Origin: Chitinophaga cymbidii
GTDB lineage: Bacteria; Bacteroidota; Bacteroidia; Chitinophagales; Chitinophagaceae
Direction: 5' to 3'
DNA: 64,000 bases
Assembly: GCF_007992715.1 (NCBI RefSeq)
Contig: NZ_BKAU01000001.1
Location: 372,001-436,000 of the forward strand
This document shows positions 9,260 through 16,640 of this stretch, one piece after another. A program made the position numbers and the translations under genes. The notes beneath the pieces were generated by a model, which saw only the letters and a program-made list of their open reading frames with translations, did no database searches and was not told the origin of the DNA. Every line of letters starts with the position of its first letter. Positions within the stretch are counted from its first letter, which is position 1.

Positions 9260-10431
9260 GCAAGCAAAGAACCTCCATTCTCCTGGGCGCCGCGTTCCTG
9301 ATGGCCACCTCCGCCGTCGGCCCCGGCTTCCTTACGCAAACCACCGTATTCACGCAACAGCAGGCCGCGGCCTTCAGCTTTGTGATACTCGTATCTATTT
9401 TGCTGGATATCGGCGCGCAGCTGAACATCTGGCGCGTGCTCACCGTCACGGAGTTCCGCGCGCAGGACCTCGCCAACGCGCTGCTGCCTGGCCTCGGCTA
9501 CCTGCTGGCCGGGCTCGTGGTGCTCGGCGGATTTGCTTTCAACATCGCGAACATCGGCGGCTGCGGGCTGGGCCTCCAGGCATTGTCGGGCATGGAGCCG
9601 GTATATGGTGCGGTATTGAGTTGCGGCGTCGCCCTGTTCATTTTCTGGTTGAAGGAAGCCGGCAAAGCGCTGGACCATTTTACCCGCTGGTTAGGCATAC
9701 TGATGATCCTGCTCACGCTGTATGTGGCCGCCAGCTCACATCCTCCGGTGGCGGAGGCGCTGCGGCAAAGCGTCTGGCCCGATGTGATCGATACTACGTC
9801 CATTGTTACGCTGGTAGGCGGAACGGTGGGCGGCTACATCAGTTTTTCCGGCGCGCACCGCCTGCTGGACGCGGGCATCGGCGGGGCCGCACAGGTGAAG
9901 TTCGTCAACAGGAGCGCCGTCAGCGGAATTGTGATTACCGGAGTGATGCGCACTTTGCTGTTCCTCGCTGCTTTAGGCGTAGTAACGCAAGGCGCGCTGC
10001 TGGATGCCGGCAATCCGCCCGCATCTGTATTCCGCATCGCAGCCGGAGAGACCGGGTACCGCTTTTTCGGCATGGTGATGTGGAGCGCGGCGATCACGTC
10101 CGTTGTGGGCGCGGCTTACACCTCCGTTTCTTTTCTGAAGACATTCCATTCATTTATCGCCACGCATGAAAAATGGTTCATCAGCTTTTTTATCGTTTGT
10201 TCCACGGCCGTGTTCGTGGTGGTGGAGCGGCCGGTGCAATTGCTGATCACCGCCGGCGCATTGAACGGCATCATACTGCCGGTGGCACTGGCAGTAGTGC
10301 TGTTGGCGGCCCGGAAGAGCCGGCTGATGGGGGAATACAGGCATCCGGCGTGGATGCAGGTGGCGGGATGGATCGTTGTGGGGGTGATGGCGTGGTTGAG
10401 CGGGGTGACGTTGTGGGATTGGGTGAGTTGA
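9256..10431 (+). CDS. NRAMP-fold transporter of the 5-oxoprolinase operon (YcsG-like), metal site missing
   Basis: 391 residues from a TTG at 9256 that overlaps the pxpA stop. About eleven hydrophobic helices fit the NRAMP/APC fold, and the GPGF of helix 1 is kept. The metal-binding DPGN of helix 1 is absent: residues 22-34 read GPGFLTQTTVFTQ. The Met-Pro-His of helix 6 is also absent, since residues about 186-200 read LVGGTVGGYISFSGA. The equivalent B. subtilis gene, ycsG, also lies in the kip/ycs cluster. Known metal-transporting NRAMPs need these residues, so metal transport is unlikely. Import of 5-oxoproline is the inference from context. Confidence 0.85.
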   Translation: MSKQRTSILLGAAFLMATSAVGPGFLTQTTVFTQQQAAAFSFVILVSILLDIGAQLNIWRVLTVTEFRAQDLANALLPGLGYLLAGLVVLGGFAFNIANIGGCGLGLQALSGMEPVYGAVLSCGVALFIFWLKEAGKALDHFTRWLGILMILLTLYVAASSHPPVAEALRQSVWPDVIDTTSIVTLVGGTVGGYISFSGAHRLLDAGIGGAAQVKFVNRSAVSGIVITGVMRTLLFLAALGVVTQGALLDAGNPPASVFRIAAGETGYRFFGMVMWSAAITSVVGAAYTSVSFLKTFHSFIATHEKWFISFFIVCSTAVFVVVERPVQLLITAGALNGIILPVALAVVLLAARKSRLMGEYRHPAWMQVAGWIVVGVMAWLSGVTLWDWVS

Positions 10432-10433
10432 TG

Positions 10434-10463
10434 TTGCGTATGCCGGGAATGTTGCTAGTTTTG
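10434..10463 (+). promoter_or_regulatory. Bacteroidota-type promoter for the acyltransferase gene
   Basis: A TTG at 10434-10436 is followed after 19 bases by an exact TAnnTTTG box (TAGTTTTG, 10456-10463). This is the Bacteroidota housekeeping consensus with its normal spacing. It lies 16 bases before the ATG at 10480, which implies a very short leader. Confidence 0.6.
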
Positions 10464-10479
10464 CAGATTTATATTACGC

Positions 10480-11562
10480 ATGAACCAGACACACCTTAGC
10501 GCCCAACTCCTTCAAACCAGACAGCACTTTAAAATATTGGACGGCCTCCGGGGAATAGCGGCGGTGGCGGTGCTCATATTCCATTTCATGGAGTTTGTTA
10601 CGCCGGATTATAAAGATAATTTCATTGCGCATGCTTACCTGGCGGTGGACTTCTTCTTTTGCCTCTCCGGTTTTGTGATCGCCTATGCGTATGATGGCAG
10701 ACTGGGGAAGATCGGGTTGATGTCATTCTTCAAGCTACGGCTGATCCGCCTGCATCCGCTGGTGATGATCGGGGCGGTCATCGGCCTGCTGGCCTTTGTT
10801 TTTGATCCGTTCAGCGATCTTTATGCGCGTTATGCCGGTCAAACATTGGGCATGTTCATTTCGTCCTGCCTGATGGTCCCTTATCCGGTGGTGCAGGAGC
10901 GTTACTTCAATATCTTCCATCTGAACCCGCCCAGTTGGTCGCTGTTCTGGGAATACGTCGCCAATATCGCCTACGCGGTGGTGCTGGTGAGGCTGCGCAA
11001 CAAGGTATTATGGGTGCTGCTGGTGATCGCGGCGGGAATACTTTGCTACGAGGCTTACACATCCTCTTACCTTGGTGTTGGCTGGAGCGGCGATACTTTC
11101 TGGGGCGGGGGCGTGCGCGTCTTTTATTCCTTTTTAGCGGGCATGCTGGCCTACCGGTCCAACTGGATCATCAAAAATAATCTCGGGTTCGGGGCCATCG
11201 GCGTGTTGCTGACATTGGCTTTCCTGGTTCCTTATTCCGAGGCGGTGAACTGGTGGATAGATACACTGATCGTGGTCTTTTACCTTCCTTTCCTTGTTGC
11301 CCTGGGCGCCGGAGGAAGGCTGAACACAGGGCTTGAAGGAGTTTGCAAATTCCTTGGGAACATTTCTTATCCCCTGTATATGATCCATTATCCTTTTTTA
11401 TGGATACTCTACAGTTACATCCTGACAGAAAAGCCAACGGCCGGGCAGCTTTGGGTGATCATTCCTATTTGCGCCGTTTTGCTGATATTGCTATCCTATG
11501 CGATCTTGATCTTCGTGGATGCGCCGGTTCGTAAATGGCTGAAAGACCGCATGCGGTCATAG
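10480..11562 (+). CDS. acyltransferase family 3 (OafA/NodX-like) membrane protein
   Basis: 360 residues with about ten hydrophobic helices. The N-terminal block LDGLRGIAAVAVLIFHF carries the conserved arginine and histidine of the acyltransferase_3 family, and SYPLYMIHYP near residue 295 is the usual C-terminal motif. Such enzymes O-acylate sugars of surface polysaccharides or secondary metabolites at the inner membrane. Nothing nearby identifies the acceptor. Its promoter box is listed separately, and the gene overlaps the end of the convergent SRPBCC gene by a few bases. Confidence 0.88.
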   Translation: MNQTHLSAQLLQTRQHFKILDGLRGIAAVAVLIFHFMEFVTPDYKDNFIAHAYLAVDFFFCLSGFVIAYAYDGRLGKIGLMSFFKLRLIRLHPLVMIGAVIGLLAFVFDPFSDLYARYAGQTLGMFISSCLMVPYPVVQERYFNIFHLNPPSWSLFWEYVANIAYAVVLVRLRNKVLWVLLVIAAGILCYEAYTSSYLGVGWSGDTFWGGGVRVFYSFLAGMLAYRSNWIIKNNLGFGAIGVLLTLAFLVPYSEAVNWWIDTLIVVFYLPFLVALGAGGRLNTGLEGVCKFLGNISYPLYMIHYPFLWILYSYILTEKPTAGQLWVIIPICAVLLILLSYAILIFVDAPVRKWLKDRMRS

Positions 11563-12060
11563 TACGGTTTGATGCTGATGCGGCCAGGGCCTCCCCTTAC
11601 CGGTTTCACACAGCAGCTTCAGGCTTCTCAGGAAACGCGCCCAGGTGTAGCTGCACTCGGCGAACATCGGCGTGTAATCTTTCCAGTTATCATGCTTCAA
11701 GGTCAATAGCGTGGCTTTATCGCTATTCTTTAATTGCCGCATCTGATCTCCCATTTCGGGATGAAATGCGAGTAATGTTACCGGATCACCGGATTCCAGC
11801 GTGAAAGAAAGCGTGGTTCCGATCCACTCGTCCGCTCCCGCGATGCAATCCCATTTTACCAGTTCAAACGGTTTCAATTCGATGACCTTCATTTCCTTGA
11901 AGTACCCGGAACCAAAAGGGAAACGCGCAATGCTGCCGGGCTGAGGCTTTGCTTCCGCATCAGGTGTCCACCATCCTGCCAGCCCCTCGCGGGTAGTGAT
12001 CGCCTGGTAAATTCTTTCCGGGGGAGCACCGATCATGAGTTGGTGATAAATACCCGCCAT
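11557..12060 (-). CDS. SRPBCC (START/AHSA1-like) domain protein
   Basis: 167 residues from the ATG at 12060. The frame is open further upstream to 12129, but the family start fits MAGIYHQLMIGAPPERIYQAI. The motif TTREGLAGWWTPDAEA and the Trp-Asp strand are typical of the AHSA1 branch of SRPBCC proteins, which bind hydrophobic ligands or act in stress responses. It is the third gene of a minus-strand trio (SRPBCC, NTF2-like, SRPBCC). Specific function is unknown. Confidence 0.82.
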   Translation of the reverse strand: MAGIYHQLMIGAPPERIYQAITTREGLAGWWTPDAEAKPQPGSIARFPFGSGYFKEMKVIELKPFELVKWDCIAGADEWIGTTLSFTLESGDPVTLLAFHPEMGDQMRQLKNSDKATLLTLKHDNWKDYTPMFAECSYTWARFLRSLKLLCETGKGRPWPHQHQTVL

Positions 12061-12128
12061 AGAAGTGGTTTTTACTTTCTGCAAAGGTAGTGAAAGACCG
12101 TACCTGAACCAGTATGGCAGAAAAAGCA

Positions 12129-12497
12129 TTAATAAAAAAACTGCTCCACGATAATCCGCCCATCTTTCACTTCATACAACATGATCTGATCCATCTGGAT
12201 CCTCCCATGACCTTCTACTGTAATATCCACTTTCCTTCCTACAGCGAAATGACGGCCGGCCACTACCGGTGCTGACGTAGAAGCGCTGTGAAAGGCGGTG
12301 ATACGGCTCACAAAGTCCTCTCCTTTTTTGCGGACCGCGGCTTTGCCTTCGGCATATCCGAAATACGGCGAGCCCGGCGGATCGATGCTCTTTACATTAT
12401 CCGCAAAGAATTCATCCTGTATCTCAAACCATTTTTCCTGCTGCGCAAGCTCATGGAAACGGGCGGCGATTTCAGCGGTTGTCATTACTTTTTTCAT
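12129..12497 (-). CDS. SnoaL/NTF2-like family protein
   Basis: 122 residues. The pattern FHELAQQEKWFEIQDEFFADNVKSIDPP and the C-terminal strands IQMDQIMLYEVKDGRIIVEQFFY fit the cone-shaped NTF2/SnoaL fold used by small ligand-binding proteins and polyketide cyclases. It sits between two SRPBCC genes and is probably co-transcribed with them (15 bases after the upstream one). Enzymatic activity is not implied. Confidence 0.8.
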   Translation of the reverse strand: MKKVMTTAEIAARFHELAQQEKWFEIQDEFFADNVKSIDPPGSPYFGYAEGKAAVRKKGEDFVSRITAFHSASTSAPVVAGRHFAVGRKVDITVEGHGRIQMDQIMLYEVKDGRIIVEQFFY

Positions 12498-12511
12498 CGT
12501 TATCAGTTTTA

Positions 12512-12979
12512 TTATTTGATGGCCTTGATCCTTCTTCCTTCCAGGTTGGGATCGCCTTTTCCGGTGGTGATCAGGTTGAAGAGGCTATGCTGCACGTACT
12601 CGGTCCACGCCGGCGAACACATTTTATAACATTCCACTTCGGGGAGCAGCCCTTCATGGGTGAAAACGAGTTTTGTTTTGTTACCGGCTTCAGATATCTC
12701 AAAAATGGCCTTTGTGCCCGTCCATTCGTCTTTGTCTTCGAGGAAGCTCAGGTGGCTGTCCGTCACCAGCCAGACTACCTTTTTGCCGGGGATCACTTCC
12801 GTCAGTTTTTGTTTCGAGTAATGAACATCCTTTACCTCAAAGGTAAACTCGTCGTTGAGCTGGCTGGAATTGCCCTGAATCCCTTCCGACCACCAGCCGC
12901 GAACATTGTTGACGGCGTTGAAAACTTCGAGGGGCGATTGGTCAACGATGATGGTGGTTGTGAAATGTTGATGATGCAT
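12512..12979 (-). CDS. SRPBCC (AHSA1-like) domain protein
   Basis: 155 residues. The start [30 protein letters not shown] is the standard first strand and helix of SRPBCC proteins. It is the first gene of the minus-strand trio and is divergent from the GlxA-type regulator at 13104, which may control it. An exact minus-strand TAnnTTTG box lies 17 bases before its ATG. Confidence 0.82.
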   Translation of the reverse strand: MHHQHFTTTIIVDQSPLEVFNAVNNVRGWWSEGIQGNSSQLNDEFTFEVKDVHYSKQKLTEVIPGKKVVWLVTDSHLSFLEDKDEWTGTKAIFEISEAGNKTKLVFTHEGLLPEVECYKMCSPAWTEYVQHSLFNLITTGKGDPNLEGRRIKAIK

Positions 12980-12995
12980 ATCCGTTCGTTTTATA

Positions 12996-13003
12996 CAAAA
13001 GTA
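12996..13003 (-). promoter_or_regulatory. -7 box for the SRPBCC/NTF2 trio
   Basis: On the minus strand this reads TACTTTTG, an exact match to the Bacteroidota -7 consensus TAnnTTTG, 17 bases before the ATG at 12979. I found no good -33 TTG at 19-21 bases, so the gene may depend on an activator, plausibly the divergent regulator. Confidence 0.45.
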
Positions 13004-13103
13004 CCATCACGCCGCAGGCGTTAAAAGTGGCTAAACTGACAATAATGAGGTTGATAGTGACAAATCCGGTAATTTAGCGTTATTACTTAAAACAGCGCAT
13101 TTC

Positions 13104-14096
13104 ATGCAAATCGGTATCCTGAATTACAATTATGCCGTGCCCACCAGCGTAAGCGGCCCTGCTGATATCTTTGCGGCATTGATGAGGACCTATCCGGTTG
13201 TGAGCGGGCGGGAGCTGGAGGCTGATTTTAAAATTGATTTTGTTACGGAGAAGAAAGGCGTTTTCCGCAAACAGCCCTGGGGCGAAAAAGTGCAGCGGGA
13301 AATAACAAAGAACGATACATACGACCTGATCATCATCCCGGCCATGTTCTCCAATAAAATAGAAGAGGTGGTGCAAAAAGAGCAAAAGATCATCGAATGG
13401 CTGAAGCGCCAGCACAAAGCAAACGCTGAGCTGGCCAGCATCTGCGTGGGAAGTTTCCTGCTGGCGGCCACCGGCCTGCTCGACGGAAAAAAAGCGACCA
13501 CCAACTGGATGTTCGCCGGCCTGTTCCGGCAGAAATACCCGCGGGTAATGCTGGAAGACGACAAGATCATCGTTGACCAGGGGAAAATATACTCCTGCGG
13601 AGGGGCTTTCAGCTTCACCACCTTCATTATATACCTGATTGAAAAATACTGCGGGCATGAAGTGGCCATTACGGCCTCCAAAATATTAATGATCAACATG
13701 CACCAGCAGCCTCAAACCAGCTTTTCCATATTTCAGTTCCAGAAGAATCATGCGGATGATGAAATCACCCGGGTGCAGCAATACATGGAAGCGAACTATG
13801 ATAAAACCATCACGGTAGCGGAAATGGCCGGCATCAGCAACATGAGCACCCGGAACCTGATCCGCCGGTTCGAGCAGGCCACCGGCAACACGCCGCTGGA
13901 ATACCTGCAGCGCTTCAGGATAGAAAATGCGAAAAAGATGCTGGAAGATAAACATTACGGCATTGAGCAGATCGCGATGAAATGCGGTTATGAGGATATG
14001 AGCTTCTTCAGAAAGGTATTTAAAAGGCATGTGGGCATGACGCCGCGGGAGTATAAAGACAAATACGGACGCGGAGCGCTTAAAACTTTGCAATAA
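13104..14096 (+). CDS. GlxA-family transcriptional regulator (DJ-1/PfpI + AraC HTH)
   Basis: 330 residues. Residues 1-190 form a DJ-1/PfpI glutamine-amidotransferase-like domain with the nucleophile-elbow cysteine in ASICVGSFLLAATGLLDGK. Residues about 220-320 form an AraC-type double helix-turn-helix, with the family motif IAMKCGYEDMSFFRKVFKRHVGMTPREY. GlxA-type regulators sense small metabolites through the first domain and activate neighbouring catabolic or stress genes. The divergent SRPBCC/NTF2 trio is the likely target. Confidence 0.9.
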   Translation: MQIGILNYNYAVPTSVSGPADIFAALMRTYPVVSGRELEADFKIDFVTEKKGVFRKQPWGEKVQREITKNDTYDLIIIPAMFSNKIEEVVQKEQKIIEWLKRQHKANAELASICVGSFLLAATGLLDGKKATTNWMFAGLFRQKYPRVMLEDDKIIVDQGKIYSCGGAFSFTTFIIYLIEKYCGHEVAITASKILMINMHQQPQTSFSIFQFQKNHADDEITRVQQYMEANYDKTITVAEMAGISNMSTRNLIRRFEQATGNTPLEYLQRFRIENAKKMLEDKHYGIEQIAMKCGYEDMSFFRKVFKRHVGMTPREYKDKYGRGALKTLQ

Positions 14097-14158
14097 ATTA
14101 TGTATAATTGACAGCCACTACAGCGCTACTTACTGGGATATCAGCCAAATAGTTTGGA

Positions 14159-14737
14159 TTGCCGAGCTTTCACACATATACGGATCTGCAGCTTGTTGAG
14201 TCTTTGAAATTCAGCGACGAAGGGGCTTTTACGGAAATCTACCACCGGTATTGGGAAAAGCTATATAAATCCGCCTATATCAAACTGAACGACAGCGAAG
14301 ACGCCAAGGAAATTGTCAATGACGTATTGCTGGATATCTGGAAAAGAAGAGCTGACCTGTCCATAGCATTTTTACCCGCCTACCTGGAAAAAGCCGTGCG
14401 GTTCCGGGTGATCAATCATATCAACAGGAAAAAAAGCACCGCGCTGCTGGATTCGTTCGAAACCGTGCTGCAATCTCCTTTTAAAGCGGACAGCCAGGTG
14501 AACATGAACGAATTCATCAGCCTCCTGGAAGCATGGATCGCCGTGCTCCCCGAAAAGCAACGCCGCATTTTTGTCAAATACTATTTCGATAATCTTTCCA
14601 CCCACGAAATAGCTGTCGACATGAATCTCTCCCGCAAAACCGTCCAGAACAACCTGAGCATGACCGTACAATACCTGAAAACAAAGCTCAAACACCTGCC
14701 TGTTTTGTTAATCATGCTCTCCCATACCCCCCGCTGA
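14159..14737 (+). CDS. ECF RNA polymerase sigma factor (FecI-like)
   Basis: 192 residues from a TTG at 14159, which is the first possible start after an in-frame stop at 14150. Region 2 (YHRYWEKLYKSAYIKLNDSED, then VLLDIWKRR) and region 4 (LPEKQRRIFVKYYFDNLSTHEIAV) are clear, and the length suits the Bacteroidota FecI-like group that works with FecR anti-sigma proteins. Normally fecR follows immediately. Here the fecR gene starts 1.9 kb downstream, after three unrelated genes, so this sigma factor and the FecR at 16641 are a plausible separated pair. Confidence 0.9.
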   Translation: MPSFHTYTDLQLVESLKFSDEGAFTEIYHRYWEKLYKSAYIKLNDSEDAKEIVNDVLLDIWKRRADLSIAFLPAYLEKAVRFRVINHINRKKSTALLDSFETVLQSPFKADSQVNMNEFISLLEAWIAVLPEKQRRIFVKYYFDNLSTHEIAVDMNLSRKTVQNNLSMTVQYLKTKLKHLPVLLIMLSHTPR

Positions 14738-14752
14738 AAAGTTTGTTATAAG

Positions 14753-15076
14753 CTACAAAGTTATTTTTAATGATTTAATCAGCCCTTCCTCAATTTCAAG
14801 ATTGTATTTCAATATAACAGGACTCGCCGGAAACGTTCCCGAGTTTTCTGCAGTCAAAATACTGGTTTCCCCCTTTTCTTTGAAGCTTAAAGGTTTCATT
14901 ACCGTTTTGTACTTTTCATTAGCATTAGCAATCCATTCTTTAATTTCTGCCCTCCCTTTATGCGTTTTGCCTTCGTCATATACCTCTGCAGTTTCGGAAA
15001 AACAATTAGCATAAGCTAAACTATCGAAACTATCCTGTGCTTTTATCAAATCAGTTATTACTTTAGGTAACTTCAT
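14753..15076 (-). CDS. NTF2-like (SnoaL-type) family protein
   Basis: 107 residues. The run FDSLAYANCFSETAEVYDEGKTHKGRAEIKEWI is the typical N-terminal helix and strand of small SnoaL/NTF2-like proteins. The DNA is A+T-rich compared with the flanking sigma and fecR genes. It follows the SDR gene on the same strand by 78 bases and probably forms an operon with it under the divergent HxlR regulator. Confidence 0.78.
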   Translation of the reverse strand: MKLPKVITDLIKAQDSFDSLAYANCFSETAEVYDEGKTHKGRAEIKEWIANANEKYKTVMKPLSFKEKGETSILTAENSGTFPASPVILKYNLEIEEGLIKSLKITL

Positions 15077-15154
15077 TGTTTGTTATTTTATGGTTATCCA
15101 ATTCTATGTCCCGCCGCCTTTTAAATATTACATATACGGACGTAATTCCGGTAT

Positions 15155-15949
15155 CTAGATTGTAGGAACTGTTCCACCATCGATTACGTATTCAGTTCCC
15201 GTCAAATAGCCGGCTCTTGGCGAAACAAGAAAACCGACCAATTCAGCAATTTCTTCCGGGTGGGCCGGCCTCCCCCCGGGAATACCACCCAATGCATCCA
15301 TTACGCTCTGAGTAGCTGCGTCAATAGAGATACCGGCACTTTCCGAGATGCGTTCCATCATCCTTTTTGAAGCATCCGTCATGATCCAGCCCGGAGAAAC
15401 GGTCAGAACACGTACCCCTTTTGGCGAAACTTCTTTCGACAATCCTTTACTATAATTAATCAATCCCGCTTTTGCGGCTGCATAAGGAAGCGTCGAATCG
15501 TACAGGGGTAATTTTCCCTGAATAGATGCAATATGGATAATTACACCGCTTCCTTTTTCGAGCATTTGGGGCAGAAATGCCTTATCCACCCGTACCGGGG
15601 CCAATAAATTGGTCTGGATTGTTTGTTCCCAATCCATATTGGTCAATACTGCAAACCCTCCTCCAGGAGTTTCTGAGCCACCAAGATTGTTTACGAGAAT
15701 ATCGAGTTTACCGTACTTCTCAAATACTTCAGCAGCAACTTTACCGGCATCTTCCGGTTTACTGAGATTTGCCGGTATGAAGTATAAATCTTCGTCGGGT
15801 GATTCCGGGTGGTTTCTTGCGGTAATAATCACTTTAGCACCTGCATTTTTTAACCGTTCAGCAATAGCCTTTCCAGCTCCTTTTGTTCCGCCGGTTACCA
15901 GTGCGATTTTTCCTGATAGTTCATGCTGATAATCCATTTTTTGTTTCAT
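15155..15949 (-). CDS. SDR-family oxidoreductase
   Basis: 264 residues. The Rossmann motif TGGTKGAGKAIA, the NNLGG segment and the catalytic YAAAK with a serine in IASIQG are all present, so this is a complete classical short-chain dehydrogenase. The C-terminus GYLTGTEYVIDGGTVPTI is typical of the family. It would use NAD(P)H on a small carbonyl or alcohol; the substrate is unknown. Pairing with an NTF2-like gene and a divergent HxlR regulator suggests an electrophile or quinone stress response. It is part of the A+T-rich insert at about 14.74-16.55 kb. Confidence 0.9.
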   Translation of the reverse strand: MKQKMDYQHELSGKIALVTGGTKGAGKAIAERLKNAGAKVIITARNHPESPDEDLYFIPANLSKPEDAGKVAAEVFEKYGKLDILVNNLGGSETPGGGFAVLTNMDWEQTIQTNLLAPVRVDKAFLPQMLEKGSGVIIHIASIQGKLPLYDSTLPYAAAKAGLINYSKGLSKEVSPKGVRVLTVSPGWIMTDASKRMMERISESAGISIDAATQSVMDALGGIPGGRPAHPEEIAELVGFLVSPRAGYLTGTEYVIDGGTVPTI

Positions 15950-15973
15950 TCGATTTCTTTTGTGTAAATTTCA

Positions 15974-15999
15974 GAAGTATAGTACTTCCTAACAAGTAC
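15974..15999. promoter_or_regulatory. overlapping inverted repeats, candidate HxlR operator
   Basis: GAAGTA-TAG-TACTTC (15974-15988) overlaps GTACTT-N6-AAGTAC (15982-15999). Both are perfect 6-base inverted repeats in the 121-base divergent space between the SDR gene and the hxlR-type gene. HxlR-family dimers bind such symmetric sites, so this is the likely operator for both transcripts. Confidence 0.5.
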
Positions 16000-16035
16000 G
16001 GAGTTATGAATCATATAGGGATAAATTATTCCCTA

Positions 16036-16066
16036 TTGCGCAAATTGGAACATAGGTTTACTTTTG
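16036..16066 (+). promoter_or_regulatory. promoter of the HxlR-type regulator gene
   Basis: TTG at 16036-16038, a 20-base spacer, and an exact TAnnTTTG box (TACTTTTG) at 16059-16066. The ATG follows after only 4 bases at 16071, so the transcript would be leaderless or nearly so. Confidence 0.6.
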
Positions 16067-16070
16067 CGGT

Positions 16071-16472
16071 ATGTATGAAAGAAAAATAATACCGAACTTA
16101 AATTGCGGACTCGACCTGATGGGTGAAGTATTATATGGCAAATGGAAGATGCGTTTGCTTTGGTTTATAGGCCAGGGCCATAAAAGACCTAGTGAATTGC
16201 AACGCAAAATACCGGATGCTTCACGCAGGGTTCTGAATGTTCAGTTGAAAGAGTTGGAAGAGCATGAACTTGTACTCAGAAAGATTTACCCTGTCGTTCC
16301 CCCAAAAGTAGAGTACAGTCTTACTGAATTTGGAAAGAGTTTAATCCCGGTGATAGGTACTATGGGGCAATGGGGAGATGACAACGCAGAAAGATTACGG
16401 GAAGTAATAGCCAAAAGATTACCCTCCCCTGGTATTGCGGACGAAATCCTACATTCAAATTCAGGAGAATAA
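16071..16472 (+). CDS. HxlR-family winged-helix transcriptional regulator
   Basis: 133 residues. The core NCGLDLMGEVLYGKWKMRLLW, the recognition-helix region RRVLNVQLKELEEHELVLRKIY and the wing PKVEYSLTEFGKSLIPVI are standard for HxlR/YodB regulators. The conserved cysteine near residue 12 is the position used by redox- or quinone-sensing members. It is divergent from the SDR/NTF2 genes, which it probably represses. A hairpin plus T-run terminator follows the gene. Confidence 0.92.
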   Translation: MYERKIIPNLNCGLDLMGEVLYGKWKMRLLWFIGQGHKRPSELQRKIPDASRRVLNVQLKELEEHELVLRKIYPVVPPKVEYSLTEFGKSLIPVIGTMGQWGDDNAERLREVIAKRLPSPGIADEILHSNSGE

Positions 16473-16521
16473 GATGCTGAACACTCCTGCCCCGAACCCA
16501 TTTTATAACCTACTGTATAAT

Positions 16522-16551
16522 AACGGTCTTTGACCGTTTTGCCTGTTTTTT
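16522..16551 (+). terminator. rho-independent terminator after the HxlR-type gene
   Basis: Stem AACGGTC (16522-16528), loop TTT, GACCGTT (16532-16538), then a T-rich tail to 16551. It separates the inserted block from the fecR gene. Confidence 0.65.
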
Positions 16552-16640
16552 GCTTTCCCTGATATTTTTTTGAAAAAAATCCGCCTTCTTTCGGGAAGAA
16601 AGCGATCCTTTCGTGACTATAACACCAAAGGACGCATTGC

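Noticed and set aside
9174..10169. 331-residue plus-strand frame, Arg/His-rich, overlapping pxpA and the transporter
   Set aside because: Composition (RRAPPAGRGHRRGR type) is that of an out-of-frame reading of G+C-rich coding DNA.
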